64,000 nucleotides of DNA from Gemmatimonas sp. (GTDB lineage Bacteria > Gemmatimonadota > Gemmatimonadetes > Gemmatimonadales > Gemmatimonadaceae): positions 124,001 through 188,000 of the forward strand of contig NZ_JAPZSK010000005.1 of assembly GCF_027531815.1 (NCBI RefSeq). The letters are read 5' to 3'. The position numbers and the translations under genes were made by a program. Position 1 is the first letter of the stretch; each line of letters starts with the position of its first letter. Positions 1 through 8,687 of the stretch are shown piece by piece. The notes under the pieces were generated by a model that saw only the letters and a program-made list of their open reading frames with translations, ran no database searches and had not been told where the DNA came from.

Positions 1-1482
1 CTCCTGCAACTGCGCCAGCCTGGCCACCTCCAGAGCGCGGGCACGGTCGACAGTCTCGGGTGGCTCGCCAAAAGCAATGTTGGCCAGTAGCGATTCGTCG
101 GTGATGAACACTGCCTGCGATACGTAGCCCACCTGCGGGCGCCATGCTCTGATGTTGTGCAGCCCCAATGGTTGACCGTCCACGCACACCGCGCCGCGCT
201 CGGGCCATTGCAGGCCAAGCAGGATATCAGCGAGCGTGCTCTTCCCCGACCCCGACGAGCCGATCACCCCCAGCGAGCTCCCCCTGGGGATGCGGAACGA
301 CACGCCATCCAGCGCGGGGCGCTGCTGCCCCTCGTACCGGAAGCACAGATCGCGCACCACCACTTCGCGTCCAAAAGGTAGTGCCTCGAGTGGTTCCTGT
401 TCGTGTTGCTGCGCCTCGGCGCCATCCTCAAGCGCGGCAAGCACTTCGTCAATCGTTGAACGATTGGTGCGGTACGCGGTGATGGCGCCGAACACATTCT
501 GCATGGCCGGCAGCAGGCGAATGCCGGCAAACAGGTACAGGCTGAGCGTGGGGAGCAGTGACGCGGGTGCCTGGCCACCCGAGCGTACTACCAGAAGCGC
601 CACGATCATGCTGCCAACCAGCAGTACCTCCACCAGATAACGCGGTACCAGGGGCAGGGTGTTCGCCAGTACGGCACCACGACGGATGGTGCTGTCCGAC
701 TCGCGGAAGCGCGCCAGCGGGAGCTCCTCCTGCTGCAACACCTTGAGTTCGCGAATACCCGACAGCGCCTCGCTGGCCACCTTGTTGCGCACGCGATTGG
801 CCCGGAGGCGCTCTTCACCCGACGCGGCGGTCCGTTTCTTGGCGGCCGCGTGCGTGATGGCAAAGACGCCGCCGATGACGGTGAGCAGGATGCTGGACAC
901 CACCAGATCGCTGGCCAGCAGCAGCGCCACCACCGCCACCACCACCAGCGACTGACCGGCGAGCGTGAGCAGCGGCCCTACCACACCGGCGCCCACCTGC
1001 TGGCTCTCCTGCATGACGGTGCGGTGCACCTGCGCCGAGTGCACGGTGGTGTGATAGGCGTACGGCCTGGCGAGATAGCCGCGCAGCAGCCGCCGCGAGA
1101 GGTACAGCACCACGTCCCAGCTGTAGGCGGTCGACTGTCGCGCCGCAACAACGGCCAGCACGTTCCCCAGCGCCAGCGAAACGACCACACACACCCCGAG
1201 CGCCGTGGTGAACGCCATGGGCGACGTGAAGCCGCCGACGCGATAGAGCCACGCCAGCGCATCCACCTCCTGAATGACCGTCGGGTCAGTAGCCACCTTC
1301 AGGAACGGAGCCACCGCGCCGACGCCCACCAGCTCGAAGGCGCTGCGGATCACGAGCAGCGCCAGCATGCCCCACAGTCGCTTGCGGCCGGGGGGGAGCA
1401 CCTTGGACAGTCGCGCCAGTTCGGCGCGCACCCCCACCCTCTGGTCGCCCTGCGTGTGTGCGGACAGATTTGCTGAGGTCAC
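1..1482 (-). CDS. ABC exporter half-transporter, PglK-like, cut by the window edge
   Basis: The reading frame encodes a membrane domain with several hydrophobic segments followed by a nucleotide-binding domain with Walker A GSSGSGKST near residue 407 and a Q-loop VGYVSQ. The window ends before the signature motif and Walker B, so the C-terminus is missing. The layout (membrane domain then ATPase in one chain) is that of lipid-linked oligosaccharide flippases such as PglK. The adjacent sugar aminotransferase and phosphoglycosyl transferase make a glycan flippase role likely, but this is inference. The first ATG (1527) would overlap the divergent start at 1526, so the GTG at 1482 with AAGGA upstream is preferred. 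A peptide or drug exporter is the alternative. Confidence 0.8.
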   Translation of the reverse strand, partial: MTSANLSAHTQGDQRVGVRAELARLSKVLPPGRKRLWGMLALLVIRSAFELVGVGAVAPFLKVATDPTVIQEVDALAWLYRVGGFTSPMAFTTALGVCVVVSLALGNVLAVVAARQSTAYSWDVVLYLSRRLLRGYLARPYAYHTTVHSAQVHRTVMQESQQVGAGVVGPLLTLAGQSLVVVAVVALLLASDLVVSSILLTVIGGVFAITHAAAKKRTAASGEERLRANRVRNKVASEALSGIRELKVLQQEELPLARFRESDSTIRRGAVLANTLPLVPRYLVEVLLVGSMIVALLVVRSGGQAPASLLPTLSLYLFAGIRLLPAMQNVFGAITAYRTNRSTIDEVLAALEDGAEAQQHEQEPLEALPFGREVVVRDLCFRYEGQQRPALDGVSFRIPRGSSLGVIGSSGSGKSTLADILLGLQWPERGAVCVDGQPLGLHNIRAWRPQVGYVSQAVFITDESLLANIAFGEPPETVDRARALEVARLAQLQE

Positions 1483-1525
1483 GCTACTGCTCGTCCTTGC
1501 GTCGTTCACATTCGTGAGTGCTCTC

Positions 1526-2713
1526 ATGACCCCGTTGGATATTCCCGTGCGCGACACCTTCCTCCCCTTCTCGCCGCCGTCCGTTGGCCCCGAGGAGATT
1601 GCCGAAGTGGTCGCCGCCCTGCAGTCCGACTGGATCACCACCGGGCCCCGCACGCAGGAGTTCGCACGCGCCTTCGCCGACAGCGTGGGCGCCCCCGCGG
1701 CACTCGCCCTCAACTCCTGCACCGCCGGCCTGCACGTGGCGCTCGCCACGCTGGGCATTGGCGCGGGTGACGAGGTCATCACCACCCCCATGACGTTCTG
1801 CTCCAGCGCCAACGTCATCGTGCATGTGGGCGCCACACCCGTACTGGTCGATGTGGAGCCCGACACGCTCAACATCTGCCCCAACGAAGTCGCCCGGCGC
1901 ATCACCCCGCGCACTCGCGCCATCATTGCCGTGCACTACGCCGGCCACCCCGCCGAACTCACCGCCCTGCGCGCGCTGGCCAACCAGCACGGCCTCACGC
2001 TCATCGAAGACGCCGCGCACGCCTACCCCGCCGCCTACCGCGGCACCCCCATTGGCGGTGGCAGCAACCCGGTGGCCTTCAGCTTCTACGCCACCAAGAA
2101 CCTCACCACCGGCGAAGGGGGCATGCTCACCGGCGACGCGGAATTCCTCGACCGAGCCCGCATCGTGAGCCTGCACGGCATGTCGCGCGACGCCTGGAAG
2201 CGCTACACCAAGGGGGGCAGCTGGCACTACGACGTGGTGCTGCCGGGCTTCAAGTACAACATGACCGACCTGGCCGCCGCCCTGGGACTCGTGCAGCTGC
2301 GGCGCATGGACGACATGCAACGCCGCCGGCAGGAGGTCGTGAACATGTACATGGCCGGTTTCGCCGAGCTGGCGGCCGAAGGGCTGCTGGAGCTGCCGGT
2401 ACACCGCCCGCATGTGGACCACGCCTGGCACCTGTTCGTGCTGCGGCTGCGCCCCGACCGGCTGCGCATTGGCCGCGACGCGTTCATCACCGCCATGACC
2501 GAGCAGAACATCGCCACCAGTGTGCACTTCATTCCCGTGCACCTGCACCCCTACTACCGCGACCGGTACGGCTTCGCCCCCACCGATTTCCCCGTGGCCA
2601 ACGATGCCTACTCGCGCATGCTGAGCCTGCCGCTGCACCCGCGCCTGAGCGATGGCGACGTGGCCGATGTCGTGGCGGCCGTGCACCGCATCGTGCGCGC
2701 CAACCGGCTGTGA
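1526..2713 (+). CDS. DegT/DnrJ/EryC1 family PLP-dependent sugar aminotransferase
   Basis: This 395-residue protein matches the DegT/DnrJ/EryC1 family, which transfers an amino group to keto nucleotide sugars. It has the N-terminal signature FSPPSVGPEEIAEVV and GWITTGP-like SDWITTGPRT, the IEDAAHAYPA motif, and the PLP lysine in FYATKNLTTGEGG at about K191. The length is normal for the family. It overlaps the next gene by four bases (GTGA), so the two are translated together. With the PglF-like dehydratase at 13738 and the PglC-like transferase next door it resembles the PglE step of the bacillosamine pathway. The exact sugar is inferred, not shown. The start is the ATG in front of the conserved IPVRDTF segment. 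Confidence 0.92.
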   Translation: MTPLDIPVRDTFLPFSPPSVGPEEIAEVVAALQSDWITTGPRTQEFARAFADSVGAPAALALNSCTAGLHVALATLGIGAGDEVITTPMTFCSSANVIVHVGATPVLVDVEPDTLNICPNEVARRITPRTRAIIAVHYAGHPAELTALRALANQHGLTLIEDAAHAYPAAYRGTPIGGGSNPVAFSFYATKNLTTGEGGMLTGDAEFLDRARIVSLHGMSRDAWKRYTKGGSWHYDVVLPGFKYNMTDLAAALGLVQLRRMDDMQRRRQEVVNMYMAGFAELAAEGLLELPVHRPHVDHAWHLFVLRLRPDRLRIGRDAFITAMTEQNIATSVHFIPVHLHPYYRDRYGFAPTDFPVANDAYSRMLSLPLHPRLSDGDVADVVAAVHRIVRANRL

Positions 2714-3315
2714 CCCCGGCCAAGCGCGCCTTCGATGTCGTGGCGTCGCTGACCGGGTCACTGCTGCTGCTCCCGCTGTGCGCCGTCATTGCGCTGGCCA
2801 TACGCCGCGACGGTGGCCCGGTGTTCTTCAGGCAGCGTCGCGTGGGGCGCCACGGCCGCGAGTTCCTCATGTGGAAGTTTCGCAGCATGGTGGTGCGCGC
2901 CGAGCAGACAGGGCCGCAACTCACCGCCCACGGCGACCCGCGCATCACGCGCGTGGGGCACTGGCTGCGCAAGGCCAAGCTGGATGAGCTGCCTCAGCTG
3001 CTGAACGTGCTGGCCGGCGACATGTCGCTGGTGGGCCCCCGCCCGGAAGTGCCCCGCTATGTGGCGCTGTACACGCCGGCGCAGCGCGCCGTGCTGGCGC
3101 TCACCCCGGGCATTACCGACCCGGCCTCGCTGCACTACGTGGACGAGTCGGCGCTGCTGGCCGAGGCCAGCGACCCCGAGGCGCTGTACGTGAACACGCT
3201 CATGCCCGACAAGATTGCCCGCAACCTGGCGTACGCGCAGCAGGCCACGCTGGCGAGCGATGTGGCCGTCATTGTGCGCACGCTGCTGGCCGCCGCCGGG
3301 GTGGGGCGACGCTGA
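2710..3315 (+). CDS. Bacterial sugar transferase (PglC-like phosphoglycosyl transferase)
   Basis: A 201-residue membrane enzyme of the bacterial sugar transferase family, which moves a sugar-1-phosphate from a nucleotide sugar to undecaprenyl phosphate and so starts a glycan repeat unit. Visible motifs are one N-terminal hydrophobic helix (about residues 9-30), FRQRRVGRHG, WKFRSM, and KLDELPQLLNVLAGDMSLVG followed by PRPEVP. The short length, without the extra N-terminal membrane domain of WbaP, is typical of PglC. It starts at a GTG that overlaps the stop of the aminotransferase. Confidence 0.93.
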   Translation: MTPAKRAFDVVASLTGSLLLLPLCAVIALAIRRDGGPVFFRQRRVGRHGREFLMWKFRSMVVRAEQTGPQLTAHGDPRITRVGHWLRKAKLDELPQLLNVLAGDMSLVGPRPEVPRYVALYTPAQRAVLALTPGITDPASLHYVDESALLAEASDPEALYVNTLMPDKIARNLAYAQQATLASDVAVIVRTLLAAAGVGRR

Positions 3316-3351
3316 GCACCGGCGAGACGCCGCCGACGTCGTCACCGGTGC
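3316..3351. terminator. Hairpin between convergent genes
   Basis: GCACCGG at 3316-3322 pairs with CCGGTGC at 3345-3351, with extra short stems inside. It lies in the 43 bases between the stops of the convergent sugar transferase and Wzc genes. There is no clear U-run, so termination is a guess from position. Confidence 0.3.
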
Positions 3352-3358
3352 CGCGGCA

Positions 3359-5785
3359 TCAGCCGCCCTCCTCGCCCGCCGACACCGCCGCGTAGTAGCC
3401 GCGATAGGCGTAGGTCCCCTCGCCGTAGCGCTCCAGCCGGTTGTCCACGTCGTTGATCACGGCGCCCAGTATGTTGGCATTCACCGCGTCCAGCTGCCGC
3501 AGTGCCTCGTCGGCCTCGTCGAGGCGCGTTTCCCCGGCGCGCGTGACCACCAGCACGCCGTCGGCAGCCACGCTCATGGCCACCGAATCGGCCACGGCCA
3601 GCAGCGGTGCCGAGTCGAGAATGACCACGTCGTAGACTGCCGCGAGCTCGCGCAACAACGTGCGAAAACGCTGGCTCCCCGCCTGATCGATGAGGTCGGC
3701 GCCAACGGCCCCAGCCGAAATGAGCCACAGCCCCGACACCAGCGTGCTCTGCACGGCGCCAAAGGGAGAGCTGAGGTCCCCCAGCACCTGCTGCAAGCCC
3801 GGGGTGGCGTTGGCCCCCAGCAGCACGTGCAGCCGCCCGGCCACGAAGTCACAGTCGATGAGCAGCACGCGCAGTCGTTGCTGCGCAAAGGAAATGGCGA
3901 GGTTCACACTCACCGAGGTCTTGCCTTCAGCGGGGCGGGTGCTGGTCACCAGCAGGCTCTTGCCGCGTCCACCCAACCCGTACAGCAGCTGCGTGCGCAA
4001 CTGGCGGAACGCTTCCGACTCGCCGCTGCGCAAATCGCGCGCAGCGGCCAGCGCCACCGAGCGGCGGCGTCCCACCTCCGACACCTTGGGGGTGTCGCGG
4101 CGCAGCCAGCGTCGCGTGGCAGCGTGGGGGCCGGTGATGCGCGGAATGGTGCCCAGCAGCGGCACACGCAGCCCGCGCTCCACACTGTTGCGCCCCTTCA
4201 CCGTGCGGTCGAGCGCTTCGCGCAGCACGCCGGCCATGATCCCGAACAGCGCCCCCAGGGCCAGCGCAAACACCACCAGTCGTCCCACCGGAGGGCGCAA
4301 CGGCAGCACGCGCGTGGGCGGCTCCACGATGTCCACCTGCCCCACCGCGGCCGCCTCGGCCACCTGCGCGCGCTGATATTCGGCGCGCAGCCCCGCTGCC
4401 TGCTCACGCAGCGCATCGGCCGACTGCGCCAGCAGCACCTCCTGGGCCTTCGTGACCGGTGCTCCCTGCAGGTCACGCGACAATTCGGTTCGCTGCCTGT
4501 CGAGCGCCGCCAGGCGCAGCAGCAGCCCTTCCTCGTACGCCTGCACCGCGCCGATCAGGCGGCGCTTGGTGCCCTCCACCAGCTGGTCGGCGCGCTGCAC
4601 ATCGGGGTGGCGCGCCGGCAGGCCGCGCGGCCCCGAGGTAATCTCCGAGCGCGCCGCTTCCCGCTGCGACAGCTCGGTGTAGAGTGCCGCGACGGCGGGG
4701 GCGCTCCCCACGGGCGTCCCGGGGAGCGCCAGGAGCGCCCGCGCCCGTACCGCCGGGTCTGGGGAGTCGAACCGTACGCGGAGGTCACCCAGGATTTGCC
4801 GTTCCGCCTGCAGCTCCTGCTGCTTCTGCTCCACCAGGCTGACTTCGGAGCGCCGCGTGGCGATACGCTCATCGCTGCTGAAACCCTGCTGCGTGCTGCG
4901 GAAGGCCCCCTGCTGTCGCTCGGCGCCGGAAAGCTGCGCGTTGACCGCGGCCAACTGCTGCTGCGCGAATTCACGCCGTCGCCGCGCCTGCAGCTGCGCC
5001 GTGGCGGCATCGGCACTCTGGTAGGCCTGCACCAGCGCCCCTAAAGCCTGCAGCGCCACCTGCGGTTCGTCGGCGGTGAAGCGCACGTCGATGAGCGTGG
5101 TCATCTCGCGATCGTTCACGACCAGCTGCGACAGCACACGATCGATGGCCATATCACGCGGCAGAATGAGCAGGCTGCCGCTGGTGACGCCGACCGGCGG
5201 CCGCTCCAGGCGCAGGGTGAGGCCGCGCACGGTGATCGACTTGCCGTACGGGTAGCGAACGGAGTCGTCGGTCACGAACCACGACCCGCCGTCGAAGGCC
5301 AGCTTGAGGATACCGCCGTCGGCGGGATTGCCGGCCACGCCCACATCGTGCACCATCCCCGCCGGCATGCCCTGCGGCAGCACGCGCAGGCCGAGGGGGA
5401 GCGAGTCCACCACCTTGCCGGCCAGCGGGCGGCTGCGGAGAATGGCCACCTGGGTGCGCACCGACTGCGGCGGCGCCGACGAGCCACCGCCGTCGAGGCG
5501 CGTGCCGAGTGACAGGCGACCATCCAGCAGCTGGATGGTCGCAGTCGTCATGTAGCGTGTGGGCTGGCGACTTACCCATCCATACGCCGCGGCACCGGCC
5601 AGCAGCACCCCCAGCACCGGCATCCACCAGTTGCGCAGCAGCAGCCGCAGCACCCCCTTGGGATCGGAGGGGAGTGTGTCGTAGCCACCAGCCTCCGGGC
5701 GCGCACGGGGTGCGCGCAGCGGCGGTACCGGTTCGGCGGTCGAGTGCGGAGCAGGGGTGCGAACGAGCGACGTGCGGGGATTCAT
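3359..5785 (-). CDS. Wzc-type tyrosine autokinase and polysaccharide co-polymerase
   Basis: An 808-residue inner membrane protein that controls polysaccharide chain length and export. The N-terminal Wzz part has a membrane helix near residues 52-70, a long coiled periplasmic region, and a second helix near 505-525 (VVFALALGALFGIMAGVL). The cytoplasmic BY-kinase domain has Walker A TRPAEGKTS near 618, Walker A' LLIDCDFVAG near 642 and Walker B VVILDSAPL near 720. The C-terminus carries a tyrosine cluster (YGEGTYAYRGYY, about 788-799), the usual autophosphorylation tail. It follows the Wza-type gene by six bases, so the pair is probably one transcript with the lasso and dehydratase genes upstream. 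Confidence 0.95.
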   Translation of the reverse strand: MNPRTSLVRTPAPHSTAEPVPPLRAPRARPEAGGYDTLPSDPKGVLRLLLRNWWMPVLGVLLAGAAAYGWVSRQPTRYMTTATIQLLDGRLSLGTRLDGGGSSAPPQSVRTQVAILRSRPLAGKVVDSLPLGLRVLPQGMPAGMVHDVGVAGNPADGGILKLAFDGGSWFVTDDSVRYPYGKSITVRGLTLRLERPPVGVTSGSLLILPRDMAIDRVLSQLVVNDREMTTLIDVRFTADEPQVALQALGALVQAYQSADAATAQLQARRRREFAQQQLAAVNAQLSGAERQQGAFRSTQQGFSSDERIATRRSEVSLVEQKQQELQAERQILGDLRVRFDSPDPAVRARALLALPGTPVGSAPAVAALYTELSQREAARSEITSGPRGLPARHPDVQRADQLVEGTKRRLIGAVQAYEEGLLLRLAALDRQRTELSRDLQGAPVTKAQEVLLAQSADALREQAAGLRAEYQRAQVAEAAAVGQVDIVEPPTRVLPLRPPVGRLVVFALALGALFGIMAGVLREALDRTVKGRNSVERGLRVPLLGTIPRITGPHAATRRWLRRDTPKVSEVGRRRSVALAAARDLRSGESEAFRQLRTQLLYGLGGRGKSLLVTSTRPAEGKTSVSVNLAISFAQQRLRVLLIDCDFVAGRLHVLLGANATPGLQQVLGDLSSPFGAVQSTLVSGLWLISAGAVGADLIDQAGSQRFRTLLRELAAVYDVVILDSAPLLAVADSVAMSVAADGVLVVTRAGETRLDEADEALRQLDAVNANILGAVINDVDNRLERYGEGTYAYRGYYAAVSAGEEGG

Positions 5786-5791
5786 GAGCAG

Positions 5792-6454
5792 TTACGGGAG
5801 TTCACGGCGCGAGAGAATGATCAGGTACGTCGTGACGTACGCGGTGGCGAACCCCGCCGTGATCTGGAGAATCGGGCCGATAACGGACCACAACGACCGT
5901 GTGCTGCGCCGCGGCACCAGAATGCGGTCGCCCGACTGAATGGTGCGCAACGACCGCTCGAGCGAGGCATCCCCCGGGTCGAACTGCCGTTCGCGCCCGC
6001 CGCGCTCCAGCGCCACCTTGCGTTCGTGGCCGGTCATGGTGGGCGAGCCGGCCTTCACCACGGCGTCGGCCACGGTGGTTTCGGGGGGGAGCAGATACAC
6101 CCCGGGGGTGCGCACCTCCCCCGACACCACGATGCGCACGAGCGGCTTGATGTCCACCGCCGGCTCGCGCTGGTAGTCGCTGAGAAACGCGACGATGCGC
6201 GCACGCACACTGTCCAGGGGAATGCCCGCCACTGCTACGCGGTTGAGCAGCGGATGATGCAGCGTGCCGTCGGGCGCCACCTCGAACTCGCCGCTGAAGG
6301 AGGGCGACTCCCACACGGTGAGCTTGATGGCGTCACCGGGGTGCAGCACGAGCGGCGGCGACGCCGCCGGCTGCGCGGCCGCGGGTGTCACCGCCGTTGC
6401 CTGCAGCAGCAACGTCGCCAGCAACGTCACTGGCAGCGTCAATAGCCGAGCCAT
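5792..6454 (-). CDS. Polysaccharide export protein, Wza family (SLBB domain)
   Basis: This protein of about 220 residues is a periplasmic/outer membrane polysaccharide export component. After a signal peptide ending in PAAAQ it has the Poly_export segment (LHPGDAIKLTVWESP, then PDGTLHHPLLNRV) and one SLBB-like segment (VSGEVRTPGVYLLPPETTV). A C-terminal hydrophobic helix (GPILQITAGFATAYVTTYLIIL) replaces the amphipathic helix of Wza. The start at 6454 has AAGG nearby and gives a normal signal peptide. Two more upstream ATGs (6481, 6541) are possible. It partners the Wzc-type kinase directly downstream. Confidence 0.9.
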   Translation of the reverse strand: MARLLTLPVTLLATLLLQATAVTPAAAQPAASPPLVLHPGDAIKLTVWESPSFSGEFEVAPDGTLHHPLLNRVAVAGIPLDSVRARIVAFLSDYQREPAVDIKPLVRIVVSGEVRTPGVYLLPPETTVADAVVKAGSPTMTGHERKVALERGGRERQFDPGDASLERSLRTIQSGDRILVPRRSTRSLWSVIGPILQITAGFATAYVTTYLIILSRRELP

Positions 6455-6559
6455 CGCCCGCCTTGCGGGGCGCGACGACATCGCCGCCGCAGGCAGCAGG
6501 GACGCAATGCGAAAGGCAGCCAGGAAGGAGATTGCCGTCACGATACGGTCAGATTGCGG

Positions 6560-7921
6560 TCAGGATGCCGATGGACGCGAGGCGCCGAACACGGCGCGCG
6601 CATACCGAGCGAACTCACGCCAGCGTGCACGTGCCGGCATACCGTAGGTTGCGGTGGTCGCGTCCGCTCCCTGCAAAGTAGCGCCTTGCGACAGGGCCGC
6701 GAGATCCGGTACGTCCACATCGTGTTCCACGAGCCACGGGCGTGACCCCTTGTGCCCGCTGGTATTCGGGCGCAAGGCCCATTCCCACGCCAGCCGCCGC
6801 AGCCGCACCGAGGGACAGTCGGTGCCCCCCGGAATGAGAATGGCCAGCAGGTGCCGCTCCACCAGGGCGTTTACACTGCGCATGGCGGCCCGCGGCACAC
6901 CCGCCGGCGGCGGGGGCTCGAGCGCCGCCAGCACCGTGGCCGGCACCGGCACTGCAGCCAGCCCCTCGACCAGGCGCAACGCCCAGTAACAGCAGCTGGC
7001 CGCCCGCGCCTCGTGCGCCAGTGCCACGAAGGCCGACCAGCTGAAGGCGGGGTCGGCGGTGATGACCCGCAGATCCCCGGCCGTGCGCCACGTGCCGGTG
7101 CGCAGCATGTGCTGCCACGCCAGGTGAATGCAGGCGTGCAGCGCCATGTGCAGCGCCGAGGGGATGCGCGCCCCGACCAGGTCGGCCCCGAGCGTCTCGC
7201 CGAGCACATCGTCCACGGGGCGTGCATCGCGCCACAGGTCGCTGGCACCAAAGGCAAAGGGGTGCCCCGGGGGAATCACGTCGGTGTGCACCTCCAGGTT
7301 CACTGCCACCCCGGTGGCATCGTGCAGCGCCGGCAGGTGGTGAATACCGCCGGCGGGGAGCTGCACGGTGTCCTCGGCGGCGGGCACCATCCACCCAGTG
7401 CCGCACAGCACGTCGTACGCCTGCGGCGCCTGCGCGGCGGGCACCAGCAGGTCGAGGTCCAGCATGGGGCGCGCGGCAAAGCTGCGATGGTACCAGGCCG
7501 CCACCGCGGCGCCCTTGAGCAGCAGCACCGGAATGCCGGCCTCGTGCAGCGCGCGCACGCTCTGCCCGAGCCGCTGCCGCAGGTGGTGCATGCGGAACTC
7601 CATGACCATGGCCAGCTGCCGCAGCGGCGCCGCGTCTGCCGGCACGGTGCCGCGTTCGGCGCCCGCCAGCACGCGCGACAGCGCGATGACCGCCTTTTCG
7701 CGCTCGGCGGTGTAGCGTAGCGTGCCCCATCCTGCCGGGGTAATGGCGGCCAGCAGCGCGGCCGGCGCCGTGAAGCCCGGCACGGCACTGCCAAAGAGCA
7801 GGCGATGCTCGGGGGCGAGCCGCGCCTGCAGCCGGGCCACGGGGCGGGGCGCCGGCATGGGAGACGCGGCGGCCCACGCCGGCGCGTCAGTACTGCCCAA
7901 GGCTCCCCCGTCGCCGTGCAT
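6560..7921 (-). CDS. Lasso-cluster nucleotidyltransferase (N), NTP_transf_5 type
   Basis: About 453 residues with the core of the uncharacterised nucleotidyltransferase family: VLLLKGAAVAAWY followed by ARPMLDLDLLVP, where the paired Asp residues would bind metal, and a later conserved His-rich stretch (ALHMALHACIHLAW). In other lasso clusters, such as that of pseudomycoidin, proteins of this family act after the HPr-kinase-like enzyme to decorate the phosphorylated C-terminus. That role here is inference from the neighbouring kinase gene. The ATG at 7921 overlaps the permease gene by 35 bases, and an ATG at 7858 is the alternative; neither has a clear ribosome site. Confidence 0.8.
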   Translation of the reverse strand: MHGDGGALGSTDAPAWAAASPMPAPRPVARLQARLAPEHRLLFGSAVPGFTAPAALLAAITPAGWGTLRYTAEREKAVIALSRVLAGAERGTVPADAAPLRQLAMVMEFRMHHLRQRLGQSVRALHEAGIPVLLLKGAAVAAWYHRSFAARPMLDLDLLVPAAQAPQAYDVLCGTGWMVPAAEDTVQLPAGGIHHLPALHDATGVAVNLEVHTDVIPPGHPFAFGASDLWRDARPVDDVLGETLGADLVGARIPSALHMALHACIHLAWQHMLRTGTWRTAGDLRVITADPAFSWSAFVALAHEARAASCCYWALRLVEGLAAVPVPATVLAALEPPPPAGVPRAAMRSVNALVERHLLAILIPGGTDCPSVRLRRLAWEWALRPNTSGHKGSRPWLVEHDVDVPDLAALSQGATLQGADATTATYGMPARARWREFARYARAVFGASRPSAS

Positions 7922-8687
7922 CGCGCAACGTGTAATGCAGCGCCCACCCGCCGGCAGCACAGGTGGCGAAGGCCATGGCCGACAGCACCGCCACGTCGGC
8001 GGCCACGGTGGCAAGGGGGGCGCCGTCCAGCCACAGCCGCCGGGTGGCGCGCAGGCCATAGGTGAGCGGAATGACATCGCTCACGCGTGCCACCCACGAG
8101 GGAATCACGTGCGTGGGGAAGTACACGCCCCCGAGGAGCGATGACACGGTCATGATGCCGCCCAGCAACGGCCCCGACGTGCGAAACGCCACCACCATGG
8201 CCGCCGAGACGAGCCCGATGCCGAAGTACGCCAGCGTTGTGAGCGCCATGACCACCAGCCCCGGCACGAAGTGGCTCCAGACGACGCTCACGCCCAGCAG
8301 CAGGCCGCTCACCACCAGCAGCAGCGCACGCACCCATGCCTGCGCAATGTCGAAGCTCATGAGCCCGGCAAAGACCACCCACGACGGGGTCGGCAGCGAG
8401 AGCATGAGCTCGAGCGTGCCGCTGCCGATTCCGCCGCTCACCGCGGTGGCGGGGGCGCGCATGGCCGCGATGATGAGCGTGGTGGAGAGCACCCCCAGCA
8501 GCGTGAAGGCGAAGAAGTTGCCCCCTTCGCCGGCAATGGCCCCCGCCATGGTGGGCTGCAGCGCATTGGCCACGAAAAAGAGCGGCACCACCGTTACCAG
8601 CAGCGCGCCCAGGGAGAAGAGAAACTGGAGGCGATAGCTGCTGGCCAGAATCCACGAAGCCCGGAACAGGGCGGCAATGACGCTCAT
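7887..8687 (-). CDS. ABC-2 type permease of the lasso cluster
   Basis: A 266-residue integral membrane protein with about six hydrophobic segments, starting SLGALLVTVVPLFFVANAL near residue 25. It carries the ABC-2 permease features: SGGIGSGTLELMLSLPTP in the first cytoplasmic part and SSLLGGVYFPTHVIPSWV before the last helices. It overlaps the ATPase gene by four bases (ATGA), so the two form an exporter. Their position inside the lasso cluster suggests export of the mature peptide. Most lasso clusters use a single-chain exporter (D) instead, so this is a variant. Confidence 0.9.
   Translation of the reverse strand: MSVIAALFRASWILASSYRLQFLFSLGALLVTVVPLFFVANALQPTMAGAIAGEGGNFFAFTLLGVLSTTLIIAAMRAPATAVSGGIGSGTLELMLSLPTPSWVVFAGLMSFDIAQAWVRALLLVVSGLLLGVSVVWSHFVPGLVVMALTTLAYFGIGLVSAAMVVAFRTSGPLLGGIMTVSSLLGGVYFPTHVIPSWVARVSDVIPLTYGLRATRRLWLDGAPLATVAADVAVLSAMAFATCAAGGWALHYTLRDARRRGSLGQY

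Noticed and set aside
1-1482. The partial ABC exporter considered as the lasso exporter D
   Set aside because: It is 5 kb from the lasso genes, beside sugar genes, and the lasso operon has its own ABC-2 pair.
1484-2761. A 425-codon minus-strand frame across the aminotransferase gene
   Set aside because: His/Gly/Val-rich shadow without motifs; the plus-strand PLP enzyme is unambiguous.
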